Shown here in pieces: positions 47,171-57,814 of a stretch of 64,000 nucleotides of DNA. A model generated the notes under the pieces. That model had not been told where the DNA came from, searched no databases, and saw only the letters and a list, made by a program, of their open reading frames with translations. The translations under genes and the position numbers were made by a program. The stretch is taken from the NCBI GenBank assembly GCA_027257055.1, contig JAPVLO010000626.1, forward strand, positions 372,001 to 436,000. The letters are read 5' to 3'. The DNA is from Cephalopachus bancanus (taxonomy: Eukaryota > Chordata > Mammalia > Primates > Tarsiidae). How positions within the stretch are numbered: position 1 is the first letter of the stretch; the number at the start of each line of letters is the position of its first letter.

Positions 47171-47478
47171 TTGGGGGGTTTTTTGGGGGTTTTTTTTGTT
47201 TTTTTTGAGTTGAAGTCTCACTCTGTCACCCAGGCTGGAGTGCAGTATCATGCTGCTTACCACCATCGCAGTCTCGACCTGCTGGGCTCAGGCAGTCCTT
47301 CCGCCTCAACCTTTCAAGTAGCTGGAATGACAGGTGCACACCACCACGCCTGGCTAATTTTTGTGATTTATTGTAGAGACGAGGTCTCACCAAGTTGTCC
47401 AAGCTGGGCTCAGGCAATCCTCTCGCCTTGACCTCCCAAAGTGCTGGGATTACAGGCTGAGCCACTGCGCCTGGCCCC
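47171..47478 (-). mobile_element. Alu inserted in mariner copy 2
   Basis: Reverse-oriented Alu with a T-rich tail broken by G-runs ('ttggggggttttttggggg'). The target duplication aaacagttttt (47160-47170 and 47479-47489) is mariner sequence. About 20 bp of the left arm are missing around 'ccaagctgggctcagg'. It must be younger than the mariner copy. Confidence 0.95.
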
Positions 47479-47532
47479 AAACAGTTTTTGAACTCATCGA
47501 TCTTTATGCCTTTTTAGTGCTTCTGCCATTTT

Positions 47533-47766
47533 TTACTTCACCTCTCCCTTTGAAGACTTTTTTCTTTGGAGGAAATCAAAAAAGTTGTTCTTGGCAAGAT
47601 TGGGTGAATAAGGAGAATGGAGCACGGGGGTCATGCTACTTTTGGTCAAACACTGCCGAACACGCAATGCGGTGTGGGCAGGTGCACTCGTAAACCACCC
47701 ATCATAAATGGGCAAACACATTGAAAGACTCTCCAAAAAAAAATTAACTGGAGCCGAACGCAGCAC
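47533..47766 (-). pseudogene. Mariner transposase C-terminal remnant (copy 2)
   Basis: Reads 'APAHTALRVRQCLTKSSMTP', then 'PYSPNLAKNNFFDF' on the minus strand. This covers the second-Asp helix region (NAPAH-like) and the third catalytic block. The third catalytic position is Asn. It is truncated at both ends and frameshifted towards the C-terminus. Confidence 0.85.
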
Positions 47767-48059
47767 CTCTCAACAACACTAGCTGGTACACTGATACCAA
47801 TGGGTTCCTAGAACTTTTATCTAGCCGGAAAAGCCTGTACTATAAGGAACTCACACACCAAAAGATAATTTTAAGGTTTTTTGGGGGGACCCCCCTCATA
47901 TATGTTTCTTCATTTACTGTGTGTCCACAGGGCTATTTCCTGAGATTAGAAACAGTTGTGCTATTTTTATAATTTTCACCAGTTTTACTGGGATATGGGT
48001 CCACAGAGTTTGTCACAGTGTCATGCTGTATGTGAAACTACTAAAATAAAATGTAAATT

Positions 48060-48255
48060 ATATAACTAACAAGCTAACAGGAGAAGATGAAATAAGAAAT
48101 ACTTAATAGTGTAAAAGGAGGCAACAAAGGAGGGAAAAGGAAACCAAGCAAATTGGACAAATGTATAATATGTAATAAAATAGTAGACTTAAAGCAATCC
48201 TAATAATTACATTAAATCTGACTGAGCTAAATACTCCAATTAAAAGACAAAATTA
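48060..48255 (+). mobile_element. L1 inter-ORF fragment, sense
   Basis: 'cctaataattacattaaatctg', then 'aaatactccaattaaaagaca', matches the beginning of L1 ORF2 in sense orientation. It is cut short at the mini-L1 insertion. Confidence 0.7.
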
Positions 48256-48487
48256 ACTGAAAAGCTTCTGCAAAGCAAAAGAAACCAACAAGAGAACAGG
48301 GAGACAGCCCACAGAATGGGAAAAAATATTTGCCAACTGTACATCTGACAAAGGCCTAACATCAAGGATCTACAAGGAGCTCATCAACAACAAGGGTAAC
48401 TGCATAATGAACATTTGTATACTTAACCCTGAATTGTACCCCACATCTTTAAAAGAAAAAAGTTAAAAATTAAAAAAAACAAAAGTG
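48256..48487 (+). mobile_element. 232-bp mini-L1: ORF2 piece joined to 3' UTR
   Basis: Starts within ORF2 ('gaaaagcttctgcaaagcaaaag', 'ctgacaaaggcctaac', 'ctacaaggagctca'). It then passes directly into the type B 3' UTR ('catcaacaacaagggtaac', 'catttgtatacttaaccctg', 'ccccacatctttaaaa') and an A-rich tail. About 1 kb of ORF2 is missing at a ctca microhomology. The 10-bp target duplication gacaaaatta is at 48246-48255 and 48488-48497. Confidence 0.88.
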
Positions 48488-48497
48488 GACAAAATTA

Positions 48498-49957
48498 TCA
48501 TTTGTATGTCTTCTTTTAAGAAATGCTTATTCAGATCATTTGCCTATTTTTCAATCAGATTATTTGGTTTTTGTTTTGCTTTGTTATTGATGCATAATAA
48601 TTGTACATGTTTTCAGTAATGTGATTTTTTATATATGCAGCGATGTGTAATGATCAAATCAGGGTAATTGTTATATCCATCATCTCAAATACTCATCTTT
48701 TCTTTATGTTGGGAATGCTTGAATTCTTTTCGCTATTTTGAAATATACAATAAATTATTGTTAACGATAATCACTCTACTAAACCATCAAACACTATATT
48801 TTATTCCTTCTATCTAACTGTATTTTTGTACCATTAATCAACCTCTCTTCATCCACCCTTTCCCCTACCTTTTCCAGCCCCTGGTCACCACCAATCTACC
48901 CTCTAGCTCCATGAGATTCACCTTTTTAGCTCTCACATACGCATGAGAACATGTAATATTTCTCCTTCTATGCCTACTTTATTGAACTTAATATAACAGC
49001 CTCCAGTTCCATCCATGTTACTGCAAATGGCAGAATGTTACTCTTTTGTACGGCTGAATAATATTTCATTGTGTATATATATCACTTTTTTTATACATTC
49101 ATCCATTGAGGGACACTTATCTTGATTCCATATCTTGGCTAGTGTGAATAGTACTGCAATAAACATGGGATGTTTATTTCTTTGATAAATTGATCTACTT
49201 TCTTTTGGACAGACACTCAACAGTGAGATAGCTGGATCATACAGTAGATCTATTTTTAGGTTTTGAGCTCACCACAGTGGCTGTACTAGTTTACATTTTC
49301 ATCGGCAGTGTATGAGGGCTCTCCTTCTCTGCATCCTCACTAGCATCCATTATTTTTTATCTTTTTGATAAGATCCATTTTAACTGGGATGAAATGATAT
49401 CTCACTGTGGTTTTGATTTGCATTTCCCTGATGTTCAACAATCTTTATATATCTGTGAGCCACTTGTATGTCTTCTTTTGAGAAATGTCTATTCAGATCT
49501 TTTGCCCATTTTTAGTCAGATTATTTGAATTTTTGAGATTGAGTTGTTTCAGTTCCTTATAATATGCTGTGGTTATTAGTCCTTTGTCAAATGGATGGTC
49601 TGCAAATATTTTCTCCTATTCTGTAAGCTGTCTCTTCATTCTATTGATTGTTTCCTTTGCTGTGCGATAGTTTTTCAGTTTGATACAATCCCATTTATCT
49701 ATGTTTGCTTTTGTTGCCTGTGCTTTTGGAGTCTTAGTTATAAAATCTTTGCTCAGTCCAATGTCCTGAAGCATTTCCCAATTTCTTCTAGTAGTTTCAC
49801 AGTTCTAGTCTTACATTTAAGTCTTTAATCTATTTTGAGTTGATTTTTGTGCATGGTGAGAAATAGGGTTCTGGTTTTGTTGTTCTGCATTTGCATATCC
49901 AGTTTTTCCAACACCGTTTATTGAAGAAACTATCTTTTCCCCAATGTTCTTGGTACC
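48498..49957 (-). mobile_element. L1MA-like L1 3' half, antisense
   Basis: A short ORF2 piece at 48500-48565, then the 3' UTR from about 48581 ('gatgcataataattgtacat'), then ORF2 in reverse ('caataaacatgggatg', 'tttgatttgcatttccctgat', 'tttgcccatttttagtcag', 'ttttccaacaccgtttattgaag'). It is 5' truncated at about 49957, where a sense L1 begins. Confidence 0.85.
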
Positions 49958-50795
49958 TAAATGACCAACAGGTATAGGAAAAAATGTTCAACATCACTAA
50001 TCATCAAGGAAATGCACATGAACCACAAATGGGATATCATTTCACTCAGATAAGATGACTATTATCAAAAAGACAAAAAAATAACTGCTGGTGAAGATGA
50101 GGAAAAAAGAGAGCTACCATTTCATCCAGCAATCTCACTATTGTGTATATGTCCAAAGGAAAGGAAGTCGATATATCCAAGAGATATCTGCATTCCCATG
50201 TTTATTGCAGCACTATTCACAATAGCCAAGATATGGAATCAACTTAAATGTTCATAAACAGATGAATAGATAAAGAAAATATGATATATACACACAGTGG
50301 AATATTAACTTAGCCATAAAAAAGAATGAAATCCTGTCATTCACATCACTGTGTTGCATGAAATAAGTCAGGCACAGAAGGCCAAATACCACATGTTCTC
50401 ACTCATATGCAGAAGCTTAAAAAGTTGATTTCATAAAAGTAGAGAGTAGAATTATGGCTACTAGACACTGGGAAGGTTTGGGGGAAAGGAGAACAGAGAG
50501 AGGTTGTTTAATCAATACAAAATTACAGCTAGATAGGAGGAATAAGTTCTGGTGTTCTGTAGCACTGTAGGATGACTATAGTTCACAATAATTTATTGTA
50601 TATTTTCAAATGGCTAGAAGAGAGAATTTTGAATGTTCCTAGCACAAAGAAATTATAAATATTTGTCATGATAGATATACTAATTACCCTGATTAGCTCA
50701 TTACATATTTTATACATGTATCAAAATATCACACTGTACTCTCAAAATATGTACAATTATTGTGTCAATTAAAATAATAACCAAAATGCAAAAAG
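49958..50795 (+). mobile_element. L1MA-like L1 3' end, sense
   Basis: Starts late in ORF2 ('aatgttcaacatcactaatcatca'), continues through 'attgcagcactattcacaatagcc', 'cacatgttctcactcatatgc' and 'aggatgactatagttcacaataa', and ends with the 3' UTR 'atgtacaattattgtgtcaatt'. It lies head-to-head with the antisense L1 at 48498-49957. The two share the same 3' end type. Confidence 0.88.
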
Positions 50796-50831
50796 TAACA
50801 TAAGAAGAAGAGACAAAAATATCAGACTGGA

Positions 50832-51054
50832 TTTTTTTTTTTTTTTAATTGGAGTCTCACTCTGTCGCCCAGACTGGAGTGCAGTGGCCGCTCCCGGCCA
50901 CCGCACCCTCCACCTGCCGGGCTCCGGCGATCCTTCCGCCTCAGCCTTCCGTGTAGCTGGAACTACAGGCGCGCGCTACCACGCCCGGCTAATTTTTTGA
51001 TTTATTGTAGAGATGAGGTCTCGCCAAGTTGCCCAGGCGGGTCTTGAGCCCACG
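50832..51054 (-). mobile_element. 5'-truncated young Alu without target duplication
   Basis: Has the poly-T start and right arm of the young subfamily, but the left arm ends at 'cgggtcttgagcccac', so roughly the first 60 bp of the Alu are missing. No duplication flanks it. Compared with the sister L1 text at about 11726-11765, about 20-25 bp of L1 between 'actggattt' and 'gctgctt' are gone. Confidence 0.9.
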
Positions 51055-51447
51055 CTGCTTACAGGAGACATGCTTTATATATAATGGCACGGAAAGTTAG
51101 AAAGTAAAAGAAAGGAAAAATACTAACCAAAGGAAAAGTGGTGCAACTATAGTAATATTAGATAGAGTATTCTTTAAAGGAAGGAATATTATTTGAGATA
51201 AAGAATGACATTTTATAATGATAAAGCAGTCGATTCAACAAGAAGCTATAGCAATCATAAATTTGTATGTACTTAATAACATAACTTCAATTATAAGTAG
51301 CAAAATTGCCAGAAAGGAAAAATAAGAAAATTCAAAATAACATTTGGAGATGTTAATATATGTCTTTCAGTGTCTAATGATAGCAATATCATTAAGACTG
51401 TAGAAGGATTGAGTAACAGGATTAATAAACTTGGCCTAATAGACGTA

Positions 51448-52026
51448 CAAAGGGAGGAACTCCCAAAAAATGGAATTCATTTATTTAAAAATGTGTATTT
51501 ATTCTTACATGTCTAAACTTCAGTCACCTTCAAAGTACTCTCCACTTGTTGCAATACGCCTATGGAGACACTTTTCCACTGCTCAAAACAGTTTCTGAAC
51601 TCGTCCATTTTGATGCTTTTTAATGCTTCTGCTGTCTTTTGTTTCACCCCTTCCACATTGACAAGACATTTCCCTTTGAGAACTTTTTTTCATCTGAGGA
51701 TACACAAAAAAGTTGCTTGGGATGAGATCAGGTGAATAGGGAGGTTGGGACACGGGGATCATGTCATTTATTGTCAAAAACTGCTGAACACTCAATGCAG
51801 TGTGGGCAGGTGCACTCATAAATCACCCATTTTGAAATGCACAAACGAGCTGAAAGAATCTAAAAAAAAAAAAAAATTCACTGAAACCGAATGCAGTCTC
51901 TCCCAACAATGCTAGTTGATATACTGAGGCCGATAGGTTCCTAGAACACTTACCTAATAGAGGAAGACTGTACTACGAGGGACCCACCCTCCAAAAGATA
52001 ATTCTGGTTTTGGGGGGTTCCCCTCA
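51448..52026 (-). mobile_element. Mariner deletion derivative, copy 3
   Basis: About 579 bp between TA dinucleotides (51446-51447 and 52027-52028). Inverted ends are 'caaagggaggaactcccaaaa' and the complement of 'ggttttggggggttcccctca'. The C-terminal transposase remnant is on minus. Inserted in an old sense L1. Confidence 0.9.
51583..51819 (-). pseudogene. Mariner transposase C-terminal remnant (copy 3)
   Basis: A frame with 'APAHTALSVQQFLTINDMIP' and 'PYSPDLIPSNFFVYPQMKK'. The block order is that of DD34D mariner enzymes, with Asn at the third catalytic position. A frameshift follows after PQMKK. No N-terminal domain is present. Confidence 0.85.
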
Positions 52027-52990
52027 TATGTAGAACACTGCAATCAACAACTGCAGAACAAACATTATTTTCAAAGTGAACATGGAACTTTTGTCAAAAT
52101 ATCACATAAGTAGAACCATTAAGCAAGCCTCAACAAATTTCAAATAATTAAAATCAAACATAAATTTAATTCAATAAACAGGTAGATTAAACTAGAAATA
52201 AAATTTCCAAATGTTTTGAAATTAATCAATATACTTCTGAATAATCCATGGAGCAAAGACAAAATTACAACGAGAATTAGAAAACTTATGTACTATATGG
52301 TAATGAAAACAAAACATATCTAAATAGAGAGAAACATATAGCCATAAATGCATGTATTACAAAATAAATAAGGCTGAATAACAAACAAGTCATCTAAATA
52401 TCCATTACAGGAAGCTAGGGGAAAAGCATCAAATCAAACTCAAAGAAAGAAGTTAGGAAATAATAAAGATAAGAGCAGTGAGCCATGATATAAATAACAA
52501 TCGTACAAGAGAGAAAATTACCAAAGCCAAAAGTGTTTCCTGAAAAGATAAATATAACCAGTAAACTTCTAGCAAAACTGATCAAGAAAAAACAAAGGAA
52601 CAAAATTACCAATATGAGGAATGAAAAAGAGGGCATTATTACAGATCCAAAAGATATTAAAAATATAATAAGAAGACATCATGAATAACCTTTCTGGAAG
52701 GAAATTTGGCAAGATTTATTAAAACTATAATTACATAGACTTTTCAATTCAGAAATCCTACTCCTCGGACTCTATCCTATAGAAATAAAAATCCAATATG
52801 ATAAACAAATCTCCCAAATATAAAGAATATATCCGAGGGTGTTTATTGCAGCAATGTTTGTAGTGAGAAAATAAAAAACGCATGGAAATAAAAATTATGT
52901 CGACCAATTGGGAAATGGAATAAAAGAATGATGCAAGTCTATGAAGTACAGAGAGAAAAGGAAGATGCACTACAAAGATCCTGGGATTGG

Positions 52991-55990
52991 GGGTCATTTT
53001 AATTAATTTATTTTTTAATTGACAAATAAAAATCATATATATTTATGGCATACAATGTGATATTTTGATGTATGTATACATTGTAGAATAATTAAATTAA
53101 GCTAATCAACTATTTAACACCTCACCTGTTATCCTTTATTTGTGATGAAAACATTTAAAATCTACCCTCTTAGCAATTTTCAAATATATAATACATTAAC
53201 TGTAGCCACCATGCCGTACATTAGATCTCCAGAACTTATTTCTCCTAACTGAAACTTAGTACCCTTTGGCTAAAATCTCCTGTTCCCCCAATCCAGTCCC
53301 TTGTAACTGCCATTCTACTCTCTGCTTCTATGACTTCGACCTTTTTAGATTCCTCATATAAGTGAGATCATGCAATATTTGTCTTTCTGTGCCTGGCTTA
53401 TTTCACTTAGCATAATGTCCTCAGAGTTCATCCCTGTTGTGGTAAATGATAGGATTTCCCTATTTGTTAAGGCTAAATAGTATTTCATTGTGTACATGAA
53501 CCTCATTTTCTTTATTCATTTATCTATTGACAGAACTTAGGTTGATTCCATAGCTCAGCTATTGTGAATAATACTGCAATGAACACAGGAGAGCAGACGT
53601 TTTTGTCATACTGATTTCATTTCCTTTGAATACATAATCAGTAGTGGGATCGCTAGATCATACTGTAGTTCTGTTTTTAATCTTCTTAGAAACCTTTATA
53701 ATTTTTTCCATAATTCTTGTATTAATTTAAATCCCCACTAACAGTGTACAAGAGTTCCTTTTTCTCTACATCCTCGCCAACACCTATCTTTCATCATTTT
53801 TATCACAGCTGTTCTAACAGGTGTGAGGTGATATCTCACTGTGGTTTTAATTTGCATTTCCCTGATGATTCATAGATGCTGAGCATATTTTTATATATCT
53901 GTTGACCATTTTATGTCTTCTTTTGAGAATTGTCTATTCAGGTCCTTTGTTCGTTTTTTCATCAGGTTATATGTTTTGTTGCTATTGAGTTGGGTTCCTT
54001 ATATATTTTGATATTAACCCCTTATCGGATATATGGTTTGCAAGTATTTTATTTCATTCTGTAGGTTGTCTCTTCACTTTGTTGATTGTTTCCTTTGCTG
54101 TGAAGAGGCGTTTTAGTTTGATGCAATCTTATTTTACTCTTGCTTTTGTTGCCTGTGGTTTTAGGGTCATATCCAAGAAATCTTTGCCCAGACCAGTGTC
54201 AAGAAATTTTTTCCTAAGATGTGTGTTGTTGTTTTTGTTGCTATTGTTTTATCATGTGACTTTTGTTTCATTTTGTTTTGCTTCTAGTAGTTTTACAGTT
54301 TCGAGTTTCACATTTAAATCTTTAATTCATTTTGATTTGACTTTTTCATATGGGGTAAGATAAAAGTCCAATTTCATTCTTCTTCAAGTGGCTATTCAGT
54401 TTTTCCAACATCATTTATTAAACAGACTGTCCTTTCTCCCATTTAATGTTCTTGGCACCTTTGTAGACGATCAGCTAACCATAAATGTGTGGCTTTATTT
54501 CTGGGGTCTCTGTTTTGTTTCATTAATCTATGTATCTATTTTAGTGCTGGTACTATGCTGTTTTGATTACTATAGCTTTGGGGTAAATTTTGAAGTCAGA
54601 TAATACGATGTCTACAGCTTTGTTCTTTTTGCTCAAGATTGTTCTTGCTATTCAGGGACTTTTATGATTTTTTTTCTATTTCTGTGAAAAAAATGTCATT
54701 GGAATTTTGATAGTGATTTCATGGAATCCGTATATCACTTTGAGTAGTGTGGACATTTTAGCAATATTAATTATTCAATTCCATGAAAACAGAATATCTT
54801 TCCATTTATTTGTGTCTTTATCAACTTCTTTCATGAATGTTTTATAGGCTTCAGTGTAAAGACCTTTTACCTCCATGGTTATATGTATTCTTAAGTAATT
54901 TTTTAACGCTAGTGTAAATGGGATTGTGTTCTTGATTTATTTCTCAATAGTTTGTTATTACTGTATAGAGATGCCAATTTTGTATGTTAATTTTGTCCTG
55001 CAACTTTACTGAATTCATTTATCACTTCTAACATCTTCTTGGTGGAGTTTTTAGGGTTTTCTATATGGAAGATTTTGTCTGCAAACAGTGACAATCTAGC
55101 TTCTTGTTCGATTTGAATTCCTTTTATTTCCTTGTCTACTTGCTCTGGCTAGGACTTCCAGTATTACGTTGAACAGAAGTGGCAAAAGTGGGCATCCTTT
55201 TCTTGTTCTTGGTCTTGGTGGAAAAGCTTTCAACTTTTCATCACTATGAGGCTAGCTTTGGGCTTGTGATATATGGCCTTTATTGTGTTGAGGTATATTC
55301 CTTCTTTTTTCACAGTTTTTAAAAATTTCTTTTTTATTTTAAAGATGTAGGGTACAGGTCAGGATTGAGTAAATAAGTGGTGTATGTACAGGTTGCCTCC
55401 CATTGGACCTCACTTTGCCTGTATTGGGGCCATGCACCCTTATTGATGTTGTGTGCCCTCCGTCCCAGCAGTACCCCACTGCTGCCAATTCCTTTCTTGT
55501 AGTATTATGATACGTGTTCAGGTCTGTTTATGAGTGAGAACATCTGGCACTCTGTTCTTTGTTTCTGTGATAGATCACTGAGTATGATAGACTCTAAATC
55601 CGTCCATAATTTTGTCCTTCTTTATGGCTATGTAATATTCCATCGTGTATATGTACCACCTTTTTTATCCAGTCTACTTTCAATGTGCAGCACATTTGGT
55701 TCCATGTTTTTGTTATCATGAATAGTGCCGCAATGAGCATGTGTGTTTAGGTATCTTTTTTGTAGAATGATTTGAGTTCCTCCAGGTATATTCCCAGTAG
55801 GGGGATTGCTAGGTCATGTGGAAGGTCAATTTCTAGTTCTTTTAGAAATGGCCACATTGTTTTTCAAAGAGGTTGAACTAGTTTGTACTCTCACCAACAG
55901 TGTAGAAGAGTTCCCTTTTCTCCACATCCTCACCAGCATCTTTTGTTTGAGGTATAGTCCTTCTATACCTAGATCCTGTTTTTGTTAAAT
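52991..55990 (-). mobile_element. L1MA-like L1, antisense, 5' truncated
   Basis: The 3' UTR is at about 52998 ('ttttttaattgacaaataaa', 'atggcatacaatgtgatattttgatg'). ORF2 then runs in reverse ('cattgtgtacatgaacctca', 'attgctcaagattgttcttgc', 'tcctgcaactttactgaattc', 'tgctctggctaggacttcc'). It is interrupted by a younger L1 tail at 55306-55947. The 5' edge is next to the long TG repeat. Confidence 0.87.
55306..55947 (-). mobile_element. Young L1 3' end, UTR type A, nested in L1
   Basis: 'attttaaagatgtagggtac' opens a type A UTR ('cctcccattggacctcac'), followed by the end of ORF2. The target duplication is 17 bp with one mismatch: tgaggtatattccttct (55289-55305) and tgaggtatagtccttct (55948-55964). 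About 640 bp, 5' truncated. Confidence 0.92.
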
Positions 55991-55999
55991 GGTTCTTAA

Positions 56000-56001
<2 letters not shown>

Positions 56002-56089
<88 letters not shown>
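56002..56089. repeat. (TG)n microsatellite, longest in window
   Basis: About 44 TG units with a single A interruption near 56051. It abuts the 5' edge of an antisense L1. Likely highly length-variable. Confidence 0.98.
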
Positions 56090-56090
<1 letters not shown>

Positions 56091-56304
56091 AAATTATATA
56101 ATATTTGAGAAAGTTCTGGAAAAATGAACACCAAGCTATTTACAGAGGTTAGGGGACATAGGTATCAATGAGAGGTTGTGGTGTCAACAAAAAAAGTTAA
56201 CAAAAGTTCATTTTTTCAAAAGTTATCCATGATTAAAAGCGACAGTATGCATGATATTTTCTCATTAAGTAAAAGTACAGATTTAAATGTGCATACATCA
56301 ATAT

Positions 56305-56764
56305 TGTAATGCAGTAGCCCCAAATATGAGAGGACTTGTAAGGTTTTTTACATATTCCAAAGAAGTCACCCAGAAGTCCAGCAGGGAAAGACATTGGTTT
56401 ATTAGAACTTACAGGTGACACTGATGGTGGCCAGTCAGTGAAGAAGGACCAATGGTGGCTGGCCAGTGAGGAAAGAATTTGCATTGTGGGACAATACAAC
56501 AAGCAGTTTTATAAGTCAAGCAAGTTAATTATTCAACTTGCTACATGGTGGTTACAATCACAATGAGTAAGGGTGCCACTCACATTGTTCTCAACTCTGC
56601 TCAATTACCTGGACCTTGTTACTGGGAATATCCTTATCCTATAGAGACCAGCCTTGGCCAGAGGCTACTTCCTGGGAGAAGGGCAGAAAGAAACCAGGTA
56701 TGGGGGAGAAGAGTCTATTCTGAAGAATTACTTCAAAATATAAAAGGATAGTCTCCCAAAACAT
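56305..56764 (-). mobile_element. Probable ERV solo LTR
   Basis: Minus strand: starts TGTTTTGGGAGAC, has TATA-like 'cttataaaactgc' (about 56503-56515), and AATAAACC about 110 nt later (about 56398-56405). It ends near 'gcattaca'. The spacing of TATA box and poly(A) signal and the TG...CA ends fit an LTR. There is no internal viral sequence and the family is unknown. Confidence 0.5.
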
Positions 56765-57119
56765 GAATGGTGAGGATCCTGGGGTGGTGAGATTTCAAAA
56801 AATGTTCACTTTCTTCCATTCATTTATCCAAATTGCTTGAACTTTTTGCAAAGCAAAAATAAAAACAACAAAGCTATTTTCGTTGTTAAAAAAATTTTTT
56901 AAATACAGAAAGCTGAAAGGAGGGAATTGATGAAGAAACAAAAGTAGAATTAGGAATTGGGCAATGAAGCATCTCAAAAGATCTCTCTGTGTATTTTTGT
57001 ATTGGAGTGTGTCACCATGGTGCCAAAGTCAAGGGATCCCAGATCATCTCATTTTTTATTTTCTTAAATGACCCTCATCTATATCTGAACCAGAGATGAC
57101 TGAAAACCCAGCCATGAGT

Positions 57120-57600
57120 AATTACCCCAGGTCCCTATGAGAAAACAGGTGGCAAAACCAGGGAATGGTGTTCCCGGCAGGCCCCCTTGCTTTGTCAGCG
57201 TTCCTGTGATTCTGCTTGGTGTGGACGTAACTATTTCCTTAGATTTTCTTATTCAAGATGACATCATGGTCCAGGTTCCATTATCCAATCCATCAGCTTC
57301 TCTCTACCCTTTGTGTCGGTAAAAACAACTCTGCCCCAGCCACCACCCACCTAGGCTATAAAACCGGTTTCAGGCTTTCACAGTGAATCATATCCCTGAG
57401 ATGTTAACAAGAGCCTGCTTTTCCCAGACTGACATATCTTTCCTTGAGGGTAACACCTTTCATTTTCCACCCACACACCACCCATAAAAGTTCTTTAATC
57501 ATCTTCAGCTCTATTTGCCCTGAATAAATCTTCTTCGCAGTTCCTGATGGGCAGATGGAGTAGAAGTGTGCTATCAGTTTTCCTTTGCCACCTAATAACA
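57120..57600 (+). mobile_element. Possible ERV LTR
   Basis: A TATA-like 'gctataaaaccgg' at about 57354-57366 is followed about 160 nt later by 'tgaataaatcttcttcgcag', a usual R/U5 arrangement, and the upstream text is C-rich. The 5' edge is not evident. It could also be a decayed host promoter, but no exon follows. Confidence 0.4.
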
Positions 57601-57814
57601 ACACTCATTTTCTCTTTCCTAATGACTATTATTGACCTTTTCCCAAATCACTGAAATCATGTCATATTGACTTTGTTTCTAAATTCTATCCACCTCTTTC
57701 ACTGTTATCTTGCTCAGGCCAAAGACCCTGAAATCATCCTAAACTCTTCACTCTCTTTCACATCCCACATCCATTGCATCAGTAAATTTGGCTCTCCATT
57801 GCTCAATATCATTA

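Larger units (their letters stand above)
47023..47898 (-). mobile_element. Mariner deletion derivative, copy 2, with Alu inside
   Basis: TA dinucleotides at 47021-47022 and 47899-47900 bound inverted ends 'tgaaggggaaccccccaaaa' and the complement of 'ggttttttggggggacccccctca'. After removal of the Alu and its duplication the element is about 557 bp, like copies 1 and 3. Only C-terminal transposase sequence is kept (minus strand). Confidence 0.92.
50796..52990 (+). mobile_element. Old L1, ORF2 amino-terminal to 3' fragments, sense
   Basis: 'cagactggattt', interrupted by an Alu, resumes as 'gctgcttacaggagacatg', then 'ataatgataaagcagtcgattcaacaagaagctatagcaatcataaa'. A mariner copy splits it at 51448-52026. 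From about 52690 the text is late-ORF2-like ('gaaatcctactcctcggactc', 'gtttattgcagcaatg'). Decayed. Confidence 0.65.

Noticed and set aside
48498..50795. Classic twin-priming inversion of one L1
   Set aside because: Twin priming leaves one 3' UTR; here both arms carry one.
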